From Lunularia cruciata (Eukaryota; Streptophyta; Marchantiopsida; Lunulariales; Lunulariaceae): a stretch of 64,000 nt of DNA. A model generated the notes under the pieces. It was not told the origin of the DNA. It worked only from the letters and a program-made list of their open reading frames with translations, and made no database searches. The stretch spans positions 60,613,493 through 60,677,492 of the forward strand of contig OX419759.1 in assembly GCA_948567375.1 (NCBI GenBank). The letters are read 5' to 3'. A program made the position numbers and the translations under genes. This document shows, one piece after another, positions 35,318-45,141 of the stretch (position 1 is the first letter of the stretch; the number at the start of each line of letters is the position of its first letter).

Positions 35318-35640
35318 TTAGGTCCAATCAAATTGAACCTTATGATGTTCAAGCCAAGGTAGACCTAGAATGATATCATAGTGTAGAGGTGCCACTACAA
35401 ACCTCATACACTCCAAATACTCCTTCCCAATCTTGAAAGTAACAAGATGTGAGGTGCGGAATGCAGAACCCTTTCTACCATCCGCCATCATCAAACTACT
35501 TCCAATCATTGGCTTGATAAGAATACCCAATTCCTTTGCTACTTGCATAGATATACAATTCTCTGAACTTCCAGAATCAACCAAAATCCTACAACCTTGA
35601 TTAGATATCGTACCTTACAAGTGAAGCAAACTTGCATAGG
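35318..35640 (-). pseudogene. Element E protease
   Basis: VDSGSSENCISM keeps the DSG active site that A and B have lost, with IILGLPWLEHHKVQFDWT at the end. A stop lies just upstream of the open stretch (near 35585-35620). Confidence 0.82.
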
Positions 35641-35699
35641 TCAAGCCTTCAATCCTATTAGAACTAATCAAGCTCCTAGTAGGCGGCTCAAAATCTCCT

Positions 35700-36620
35700 C
35701 TTAGGATTCTTTGTTTCCTTGATCATTTGGTTTCACAAACTCCATCTGGGTAACTTGTTGAGGTCGCCCATTCCTAAGTGGACATTCATCAATATGATGT
35801 CCAACTTGGCAACAATAAAAGCAACCTCCATTTTGTCACAAACTTTCTCTATCTGCTACACCAAGTGGCCTCCGTTGGATAGCATCAATCTCCATTGGTG
35901 TTGGTTCCTCCACCTATGCATATTGTAATGGTAAGCTTGGGGTAAGTTGAGGTAAGAACAAGTTGTCACAACCAAGGAATCAAAGCATTCAGCCAATTGC
36001 ATGGCTTCTTCTATGTTTTGTGGTTCTCGTATGGTTACCTCCAATTTGGTTTGTGACTTCAATCCTCGCACAAATCGATCCAGAACTTCCCCTTCTTGTA
36101 TATCTGGAATTTGCATGATATTTTTTGAAATTGTGTGATGTAACCTCTTACATAGCCAATTTGCTTCAACTTTACTAATTTATCTCGTACGGCTCGGGTG
36201 GCATTTATAGTTTGAAATTGACAAAGTATTGCATCCTTGAATTCTATTCATATCAAGATTGGTGCAACAATTTGTCATTCAGCTTGCTCCAGTCGAAATT
36301 GCCACCAAAGTTTTGCCACACCATCCAATTGGCTAGAAGCCAAGTGAATCTATTTTTGTTCATCTTGAAGATTGGTGGCTTTGAAGTAACATTCACAATC
36401 AAACACAAAATTCTCCACTATGATTGGAAGATTCTTGCCTTCAAACACCTTGGGTTTTGGAAATCAAATACAATCTTCTCCATCTCGGACTAGCACTCTC
36501 TCTATATGTTCTTGTTGTTGTTGGTCTTGTTCATCCAACAATCAAGTAAGGTGCTTGATTTGTTGTTGCATCGCAAGGATAACATCTGGTATTGCTGCCA
36601 TAGCTACTACTCTATCCTAT
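35700..36620 (-). pseudogene. Element E gag
   Basis: LDRFVRGLKSQTKLEVTIRE and NIEEAMQLAECFDSL (35856-36116) are a standard gypsy Gag core. The knuckle position near 35800 reads GCFYCCQVGH-like in a shifted frame. Multiple stops towards the amino terminus. Confidence 0.75.
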
Positions 36621-36859
36621 TACTCCCAATTTATCTAATTGATTAACACATAGATACTACACATCCACCTTTCTCCATAAGTGACAACCGGAAGTATCAA
36701 GGGTTCCTCAAACACGGTGATCATATGTAGAAAATCCTACTCAAAGTGTGAGGTGATGAATTGTGTGAAGTGGTGCTTGGGTAATATCTGGACATGAAAA
36801 TCCCAATGGTTTGACAGAAGTGGATTTGGTGGTCCATAAATTCCATCCATCCCATTCCT

Positions 36860-36871
36860 GCTCTGATACCA
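36860..36871 (-). other. Primer-binding site of element E
   Basis: TGGTATCAGAGC on minus, one base from the LTR, identical to element B. Confidence 0.92.
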
Positions 36872-36872
36872 A

Positions 36873-37298
36873 TGTAAAAGACCGAGACCGAGGAGAGAAA
36901 TAGGAGAATGGAAACTCACATTGAGACACTTGAATGTGAGAAAACTCCAAATGCTTAGCATGAGCTTTGGCTTTGGTATTTATAGGTAGCATACAAGGCC
37001 CTTGAGAAGCTTCTCAAGAAGCTTCCTCAAGCCGCTTTTTTAGAGTGCAAGCCAAGTTAACTAGGAAGCTTCTCAAGAAGCTTCCTTCTAGAAGCCGCCT
37101 ACTTGGCGTGCAAGCTAAGCTAGTTGGAAGCTTCTAGAAGCTTCCTTCTAGAAGCTATTTACTTGAGGTGCAAGCTAAGCTAGCCGGGAAGCTTCCCAAG
37201 AAGTTTCCTAGATACTTTTGGAATATTCTAGGCTAGTTTGTCTTATGTGTTACTTCGTAAGCCCGACTAACTTCATCACTAAACTCCATATTGTTACA
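36873..37298 (-). repeat. Element E 5' LTR
   Basis: 426 bases, tgtaaaagacc to attgttaca on plus. TATA box at 36977-36984; GAAGCTTC pairs and the full heat-shock array upstream of it. Confidence 0.9.
37126..37145. promoter_or_regulatory. Heat-shock element array in E LTR
   Basis: Same perfect 20-mer as in both B LTRs: GAA, TTC, GAA, TTC at 5-bp spacing. Confidence 0.75.
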
Positions 37299-37303
37299 AT
37301 TTC

Positions 37304-38966
37304 CAACTCATGAAGAGTTGAACCTATTGTACGGATCAACTCACATGGGAGGAGTTGTTGGTTGTGATTGGGCTGGTTCAAGCATTCTTCTTCTTGAGTG
37401 TGCTCCTTCTCTATCCACTCCTTGGTGCAAAGTGGAATGCATATCTCCTCTCTTACTTCCTAATGAGTAATGGTTGCAGCTTTGGTCAAGTGCACATCTC
37501 TCTTTCCTTGTTGTATGCATGCTTGAGTGGATTCCTCTTCCTTGGCCTTCAACATCTCCTTCATGATCTTGTCAAGCATGAGTACCTCTCTAGTATGTGG
37601 TCTTTCTTCTTCTTCTTCTTCCTCTTGGACCTCATAACCTTCCTTTGTTACCAACAATCTAGCCTCATTGTTGTGTTCTCCTTGGATGTTGGTTGATGGC
37701 AATGCTTTTCATCTATCCAAGGATGCATCACCATGGGGACTTTCTCTTGCTCATGAAAGGTCTCCTTGCCCTTTTCTAGAAAGTTGTTTGCTTCTTCTTC
37801 ACTAGACTTGTCTTCTTGTGATGGCCCTAATTGTGCAATATCATGTTGACTGCCAACTCTTGCTTTTGAATATGAGGAGAGTTCAATGCAAGTGAAGGAC
37901 TCCCCACTAATTATTCCTTTTTTGTGTGATTGTGCCCTCCTTGACTTGCCTCTCCTTCTTAGGAAAACTTAGGTATCTCAACAACACCTTCTTTCTTGTT
38001 CTTGCCTCTATGATCTTCTTCCATCATGACATCTTCCTCTACCATGTTGTGATTATCTTCATCATGATCTTCTTCCAAGGAGTTATCTATCACTTATGGC
38101 TTCTTCCTCTTTGATGTTTGCACCTTTGGTCATGATGATAATTTCCTTCCTCTTCTTTAGGTATCTCGGGGTATTTTATACCTCCTCCACATGTACATAT
38201 ATGTACTTTGAATTGACATCAACCACTCTCTATTTCTCATACTCCATAGTCACATTTGGGTACATATAAAGATACCCAATATGGTAGAAATGTGTTGGGA
38301 ACTTTTTCCTTTCTTCCTTTGTCAATAACTTCATCCCAATGTAGAAGTGTATAACAAAGGATAGCATGAGGGTGACTTTTCCCTCCTCATTCATGTCTCC
38401 ATACATATCATGAATCCACTTACAAAACATCTCTGCCCAATTCACAAGTTGTTCCTTGTGAAGATACTAGATGAAGATTGCTTTGTCGGTGTTGGTATAG
38501 GTAATATGCTTATTCTTGAATAGCTTCATGATTGCTTTTGCAATCACCCTTTGTATGTATGGGCCCTTATGTCCCACAATTCTCTACATGTTGCTTGACT
38601 TGTTCTCTTTGAATGATGCCTTGATGTCCTCATAGATTTTACTCTTAGGACAAGTCCACAAGGAATCTATGGTCATTGCATCATGGGGATATCCAGCTAC
38701 AAGCTTGAGCACCTTCCGCTAATGCACTTTGGTCCATGCCAATACATTCTCCCTTAACATTTCTAGCATGAAGTCACAATTGTCCCTAATTTTATGAATC
38801 ATGGCTAAGTTGCTCAAAGTTCAATTCCACAACAAGAAATCAAGTTTCTTGTTGCAAAGGATCTACTTCTTGCAATAAAGGGGCAACTTCTTACTATGGG
38901 TGATTTCAAAATCACCTCCAGAAGCATTATACATCTTCTTAGTTGGAGAGCTATTGTGCTTGCTCA
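37304..38966 (-). pseudogene. Coiled-coil gene G1, N-terminal part
   Basis: From an ATG at about 38966 one minus-strand frame runs through roughly 275 codons interrupted only by six TAG/TGA stops: KLDFLLWN, LSNLAMIHKIRDNCDFM, KVLKLVAGYPHDAMTIDSLW, GPYIQRVIAKAIMKLFKNK, NWAEMFCKWIHDMYGDMNEE and FVIHFYIGMKLLTKEERKK. A Glu-rich segment follows (VQEEEEEEERP, near 37610). The stops stand where Trp or Gln would fit. I do not know the family. The globular start plus a long coiled coil suggests a structural or gag-like product. Element E cuts it. Confidence 0.6.
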
Positions 38967-40997
38967 TGATTTTTTGGTGAAATACAGAAGCCACCCAAAC
39001 ATCCACTCATCCAATCTCCTAACCTCTCAACTCTTAATTCTCAACTAGTCAATGAAATTGCTAGAGACTTTGCATGCAAAATTGCAAATTTGTTCAATCA
39101 AAAAGAAGTTAGTGCATGAGATGAGGCTTCAAATTATAGCTCAAGGTCATCCATTTCAAAATTTGTGGGTACATCCTTGGTGAAACATCATTGTTTGGCA
39201 TGCAATCATTTTAGCCAATTTGAATGATCATCAATTTTTGTTCTTTGTCTATGTAGTGGCATATTAAAGTCATTTGAAATCTCCAAGATTGGTTGACTAT
39301 TAGGCCAATAATGTCTTAGGCCGATGTTGTTTGATAAGGTTTACTTCATTCACAAACTTTGTCCTAAGAGTCATTTGTGTTGATGACACAAGATCATGAT
39401 CATGAATATCTTGATCATAAATACTATGAAAGTAACAATCATGAGGGTCACAATCATAAGAAATCACAACCACGAGATTCATGATCATGAAACTCTTCCT
39501 CCTCGTGTTCCTTGGACATAAGGAAACCATAAGGTTTTTCTTGGGTTATTTCCTCATCCTCCTACATGATTACCTCTAATTAAATCGTGTGTTCTAGTGT
39601 TAACAGCCTCTTAACCTTTCAGTAATCTTTGAGAAGTTAAAAATAAAAATAAAATTGATACTATAGTGCAAAGATAGTTCACCACAATTCTTTGGATACA
39701 ATATTTTTCAGGCAAAGTTCTTCAGATACAAAGGCACTTGGCTTTGATTTCTTTGCTCTAACTTTGGTGTCATGTCTAAATTGGAATTCTTCCTTCATAG
39801 TGCCATTTACTTTGTACTTGTTCCATTTATACCTTTGCCTAAATAGACATAACTCCAAAGGATACTTCAACTAAGAATTTTTCCTCCTTAAACAAGAAAT
39901 TAATTTGTCCTATCTTTGCAAACAAGAATCAAATTAAAAAAAATAAAATTTTTTGTAAAAATGTTTGTATCCTATAAAACTATCTTACAGTTGTGATAAT
40001 TAAAAAGGAAAAATAGTAAAAACTTACATTAAAAATATTGAGCTTTTTAGCTTTCTAGAACTATTCAAAGTTTGATGTGTATAACACTTCAAGTTAATAG
40101 TAATCTAAGATAAAAGAATCAGCTAGAGAGATCAAAATGAATTGTAGTATCCAAAGACACTTTAGTAGGTTGTTTTTTATGTATACAAGAGTTAAAACTA
40201 AGTTTCAAATCATCCTAATTCATTGTGTTATTTGGTTAGATTCTTCCATCTAAAGGACATCAAGCAACCATTTAATAGATCATAATAATGATTTTAAGAT
40301 TCTATCTTTATTATTTATCAAAATGGATAAATTTAGAAATAAATTATTGTTCATGTATGATACTTCTTAAACTTGGAATAGTAGGAATTTGAAACTTCCA
40401 ATACATTTTCTCTTGAGGAGCTAGATTTAATTTAATGTTTTTGGAAACTATGTAAAATTTAGAAGCATAAATGTATTCAATTACAAGGTTAAGTGGAGCA
40501 TTAATTATCATGTAGCTATCACACAAGAGAATCATAAACTTTGTGTTTACTGAATGAAGGAAGATTAATTCTTTTCTTAGCTCACTAACTGAATGTTTTT
40601 TTCTAGCACATCAACTTGACATGTTTATTATGGTGCATATATTATTTCCGTTAGAATACAAACTATGTATCTTTAATACTACTTTTATCTTTTATTACGT
40701 TTAGAGGTACCTGGGTAGACCAAGGAAAGTTTAGATCTTACTCATTTAAGTAGAATCTATTATTCAACTTTGATACATTATACACAAATTTTACTCTCCA
40801 AACACCAGGACGTTAGTGTGTGAACTCATCTTACAAGTCACATAATTCCAAAATTTAAGTACTTTGGTAAATTGGGGATGCTTCCACGACTCTAAGTTCA
40901 ATACCATTACATTTGCTTCACGCGCTATAACCACTTTTCACAGCTAGCTCTTGCTATACCAAATGGGTAAAGTATCGAAGGAAAGCAACTGAAGATT
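38967..40997. other. AT-rich spacer
   Basis: No gene recognised. 39370-39490 is rich in atgatcatg-type inverted motifs. Short frames near 39300-39530 and 39679-39870 lack any signature. Confidence 0.5.
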
Positions 40998-41219
40998 TTG
41001 AGCTAGGATCCAAGAGCATGCATCCTTGCAAGAGCAAGAGCAAGAGCAAAGATGTGCTCTAGTAGCCTGAGGAATGGACGAGGCGATTAAGAGAGAATGT
41101 AACATATGCTCACACTGTCGCTCCATCAAGGAAGATTGTAAACCTCTAGTCCAATCTGTCAATAGTGAAGCAAAAGGTGGAAAATCCTCTCGTGCTTGAG
41201 GGGATAGACTATCTCTTGT

Positions 41220-41984
41220 CTACTGCAATAACACTTGGAAAGAATAGGATCCTCCTTCCACCTCTGTCACATAAGTCTCCAAAACCGGTCTATTAGCAAC
41301 CCCAAAATGGGAGGAAAGTAGGGGTGTTGCGAGAGCACAACTACCCAAAAATGCTATAGGTGCCGTCTCCTCCATAGAAAGCAAGCCAACTCCACCACAT
41401 GAGATTGGCAGAGCCATCTGTCTACATGCTAAATCCCCTATCACACACTCAAAAGTCCATGGTCCAATAATATCACCAAAGACTCCCATAATCCTCCTAT
41501 CAAATGCTCCCAAACGTGATAGGAAGGACAATGAGGAGGAAATTGTACGGATGAGGTAGGATGGTCGACGAGCAACACTAGAAGAGAGTATACCAAATGC
41601 CACCTGTGGATCTCCTAATAATGGAAGGTCATCCACATGGAGAACATCCTCTGCAAGGGCAGCGTATAGGAAGCATGTGACAAAATCCTCCAATCTTACT
41701 GGCACTCCAAGAACAAGAAGTCTATCTGTGGATGTGATACACCCCTCTGGAAGCTCAAGGTGGGGAGGGATACCTAAAGGGGACCATGCCTTACACTTTG
41801 ACACCTTGAATCTCAAGCCTACTAGATGTAGCTTGGTAGTCAAGTAGTCAAAGGCCTGCCTAATCTGATCTATAGGGCCTATGATGTGTGTATCATCTGC
41901 CAAGGAGGGAAATACACAACCTAGCATGGCCAAAGTAGTAGATAGGAGAGCTCTTAAGTGAGCCATGGCAAATAAGCCTAACAA
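41220..41984 (-). pseudogene. L2 reverse transcriptase, C-terminal half
   Basis: 254 uninterrupted codons: SLADDTHIIGPIDQIRQAF with both catalytic Asp, LVGLRFKVSKCKAWSPLGIP, LLVLGVPVRLEDF, HVDDLPLLGDPQVAFGIL and FDRRIMGVFGDIIGP. The first catalytic Asp region seen in L1 (SVDVENNFNS) is deleted. This is the best preserved palm and thumb of the family here. Confidence 0.82.
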
Positions 41985-42127
41985 GCCTCTTGAGGAAAGG
42001 CGAGGGGCAAGGGTTTAGTGCAAATAGTGACCTATCAAGACATAAAAGCTGCTTAGGCTGATAATCTAAGACCTCTAGGGGTAGTCCCTCTATTGCTATA
42101 GGATGCAGTGAGCGTAAGGGAGAGATA

Positions 42128-42682
42128 TGTTGTGCATATATACATTGCTACACAACATACATCGCTGTCAACATCATACATTATAGAAGCACAACTCACA
42201 CATAAGTCATACATAGACTCTAAAGTGCCACAATAATCAAATTGCTTACCATTCTCAACTCAACTCAACACAGATCAGTACTTGATCTGTCACTCTATAA
42301 ACTGCCAACAATTGGGCATTGATTACAGTCAAGCCACACCCACTCAAGCATAGAGAATCCAGGTCATGCTTGCCGGCCTCTGTCCACCATAGCCAGGAAC
42401 TCGAAGGCTCAACATCAAAGAAGTGAGCTCTCTAGAGCTCACTTCAAAACTATACCCCTTGGACTTGAGCTAGCTCTAAAACCCTAATGGTCCTACTGAC
42501 GGCACACTTGACGGTGTGAACAGTGCAAAGTTATGGTGGGCCCCACCGTGAAGTCAATACCCCAAACACAAAATCTGACCGTCGAAAAGTAGTCTCTGAG
42601 AAATTGCTGAAATAACTCTAACTACTATCACTGGAACTCCAATGTTTGAGCATCTAGATGCGGCACTACAAATGGCGTGACA
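42128..42682 (-). repeat. Solo LTR nested in L2
   Basis: 555 bases, TGTTGTGC ... GTGACA on plus (TGTCACGCC start on minus). GATA stands at 42124-42127 and 42683-42686, and uninterrupted L1 and L3 have that tetramer once at the homologous point. It contains a 12-bp perfect inverted repeat, arms GAAGTGAGCTCT, at 42420-42445 with a 2-bp spacer. Family unknown; orientation is uncertain. Confidence 0.75.
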
Positions 42683-43571
42683 GATAGTCTCATCAGTAGG
42701 ACTCGCTATAGACAAAGGATGTAGCGCTTGTGCTGCTCTACTAAACTCTCCCGCTTGACCCAATGTCCTACATCATCGTAATCAAGTGGACTCTGTGGTA
42801 TCCTATGGTGGTGCTTGTCTCCTAAATCGCGTAGCCCTAACATACTCCTCCTAAAGGGCTGCCCAATCCTCCGCTTGGAATCAATGAAATCTAGCAACCA
42901 CCTCTCTATGCCTTGCACGTCCTCCTCTAGCATAACAAAGACACCATCGAGGGAGTAAGAGAAATAGGAACCATGCTAACTCGTCCAAGGGATCACGTGC
43001 CAAACGATCAAGTAGTAGGCGAAAAGCTTATCTAGCCTGATCATGGAGTGTGCGGGGTAGCCTATGGAATAGACATGGACATGGAAAACTAGTCTCAAAT
43101 AACCCCAAAATGAAACCCGCCTAGAAGCTAACCATTCCCACGACTCGATCGGTATCCCTGGAACGATCAACAAAGAGATAGAAGAAGCGTGTGTAATCTT
43201 GAGTGTCATTGCTGTCGATGTGGTCACTCATCTCACATGAGCATCCCAAGTGGTCCAATCATAGTCCTTGTGCATCCTTCCCACATGGGTCTTTATTCCT
43301 TACAAGATAAAGCGTCGGTGACATATCGGGCATGGTGTATCCCGATCCGCTCTAGGCGACCTCAGAGGGGAAGGTGTAGCCATGGTTAGCACAAGAATAA
43401 TGATAGTAACACATGCTGCTCCTCTCCATATCTCCCCATATCTGCAAAACCACAACCCCTCACATCCCAACTCACATAAGAAAACACTCTCTACAAACCC
43501 TAAAATCTATAACTCTCATAATTTTCAATTTCCATCTCCCAAGTTTTCAAACTAAATTCCCATGGAATTTA

Positions 43572-43893
43572 ATCATGAAAACCAAGAGTTTGGAAACTAA
43601 AATTCTTGACCCATCACTCTCAATGTATATGATCACTCTAAACCCTAAAAAAACTAAAAATTCTCATAATTTTCTACTCCATTCTCCATAGTCTTCAATC
43701 TAGGTGCCAAAGGAACTGAAATTGAAAAAAAGAAGAGAATCATGAAAACCAAGAGATTGGAAACTAAAATTCTCGACCCATCACTCTCAATGTATAATGA
43801 TCACTCTAAACCCTAAGAAAACTAAAAATCCTCATAACTTTCTACTCCATTCTCCATAGTCTTCAATCTAGGTGCCAATGGAATTGAAAAACA
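43572..43893 (-). repeat. Tandem 167-bp repeat in the L2 leader
   Basis: Units at 43572-43738 and 43739-about 43893 are nearly identical, including atcatgaaaaccaagag at the start and gtcttcaatctaggtgcca near the end. L3 has one unit. Repeated leader monomers act as promoters in some mammalian LINEs; a similar role here is speculation. Confidence 0.8.
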
Positions 43894-43985
43894 AAGAGAA
43901 TCTACTATTCACTCGAGTGCTAATTGCTAGAGAACCTTCCGATAATATAGATATCATATCTTGTCTCTCCCTCTCCTCTCCCGTC

Positions 43986-45141
43986 TCCACACTCTCCCGC
44001 ATTTCCAAACCATCAAAAGAAAATAAAAATTCAACCACAAAAATTAATTCAATCCTTAAAATGTTACGCGTAGTTTCATAAATATACTTATTTTAGTTTA
44101 CGAGACCCCATAAAATTAACATATGGAATCTTTACGGGAATATCCAATTCCCCGTCAAACTCATATCTAACACGCCGTATTGTACCCGCACCAAGACAAG
44201 GTTACTTGGCAACTTCAGGGCTGACTTGGAGATAAGGTAGAACAGCTGGCGTATTCTCCTTCGCGCAGACAAAATGCCCACTGTAATCTGCGTCAAACCT
44301 GGCACCTGCATTGATTTGGCGGCCAGTTGGGTCTAGGTGTCGAAGAATTATCGAGGCCAAGGAGCAAACGACCCACTCGAGGCACGACTGTGAAGATGAT
44401 GACTTGAGGGGGAACATGCACTGTGTAACTTCGGAGAGACGGAAAGCGCATCTAGACCTGAACTACACCTCGTTCTCCCTACCCCGCCCCCTGATTGGTG
44501 GATGAGCTATTCAAGGCAGCAAGCTGACAAGGTCCCTCAGAATCTGTGAAATTTCCTTCCCATTTTATTAGGGCCCCAGACAGACAGACTTGCTTCTTCA
44601 ATCCGCCCAGGGGTTGCGATGGAGTAACAGCGATTTTAACTTCACATCGAGGTGAACTTGGGGCGGAGTTGAAAAAGCTCCGGTGCTCCTCATTTGGAAC
44701 GAGGCCAACATGGTGGAAAGCAACAGAGATTGTCGAGAATAATCGATCGACAATTCTTCACGAACGAACGATGGATCGATCCTGAGTTCGATCAAAGCTC
44801 AAGAGTCGAAAATTTCTCGAGCGAAAGAGGCGTGCTAGAGTTCTGTACCTCAAGCTTGGTAACTCGCGATATAGTCATAGGGTTCTTGACTGCGGTCCGT
44901 CAACCACCGCTTGTTGTCTCCATCAACAGTTGGCCGTAAAGAACCTCGTAAGTTACATATCGCCTGGCGCTTCCGTAAAAGGGAGTGAGGGAGTGAAAAG
45001 AAGTGTTTGGGAGAACGGCTTGGAAATTTGTTGTACAGACGGGCTCTGTGGTGTATCTTTGTGTTTGTGTGAGTAGCTGAATTGGATTTGAGATTCTCTT
45101 TTTTTTGGTTAGTGGAGGGGAGGATCCGGAGCTGAGAGGTC
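43986..45141. other. Upstream region of the OGDH gene
   Basis: Base composition rises in GC from about 44190, marking the change from repeat to genic DNA. It holds the promoter and 5' leader of the plus-strand gene. I see no sharp TATA box, and the leader near 45060-45120 is T- and G-rich. A word of about 18 bases, acgagaccccataaa plus tta (44097-44116), recurs in the MITE-like element near 52660. Confidence 0.5.
44202..44417 (-). other. Possible exon fragment on the minus strand
   Basis: A 71-codon frame ending in LQVSPEVAK and stop, with HLDPTGRQINAGARFDADY in the middle. Composition is gene-like, and an AG precedes ACCCAACTGG as a possible splice acceptor. No family recognised and no partner exon seen. 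It may be a remnant last exon of a gene disrupted by L2, or chance. Confidence 0.25.

Larger units (their letters stand above)
33764..37298 (-). mobile_element. Element E: chromovirus lacking its 3' half
   Basis: 5' LTR at 36873-37298, canonical primer-binding site, gag, protease, reverse transcriptase and the start of RNase H, then an abrupt end at about 33764-33766. Integrase, chromodomain and 3' LTR are missing. The flanks read GTTTC (33759-33763) and ATTTC (37299-37303), a plausible 5-bp duplication with one change. A later deletion from the outer LTR edge into RNase H would explain the structure. It splits pseudogene G1. Confidence 0.85.
40998..43985 (-). mobile_element. Non-LTR retrotransposon copy L2, deleted and truncated
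   Basis: Minus-strand relative of L1 and L3. It keeps the leader, the C2H2 finger (CPICHRRF ... THVGRMH, near 43310-43370, one stop inside) and the second half of reverse transcriptase. A deletion near 41990 removes the amino-terminal half of reverse transcriptase, and similarity stops at 40998 inside the thumb, so the Cys/His and endonuclease parts are absent. A 555-bp solo LTR sits at 42128-42682. Missing 3' sequence is unusual for target-primed elements and points to later deletion. Confidence 0.8.

Noticed and set aside
32930-38966. Intact host gene encoding a myosin-like coiled coil
   Set aside because: In-frame stops, repeated decayed copies and constant adjacency to gypsy sequence argue for a repeat-borne pseudogene.
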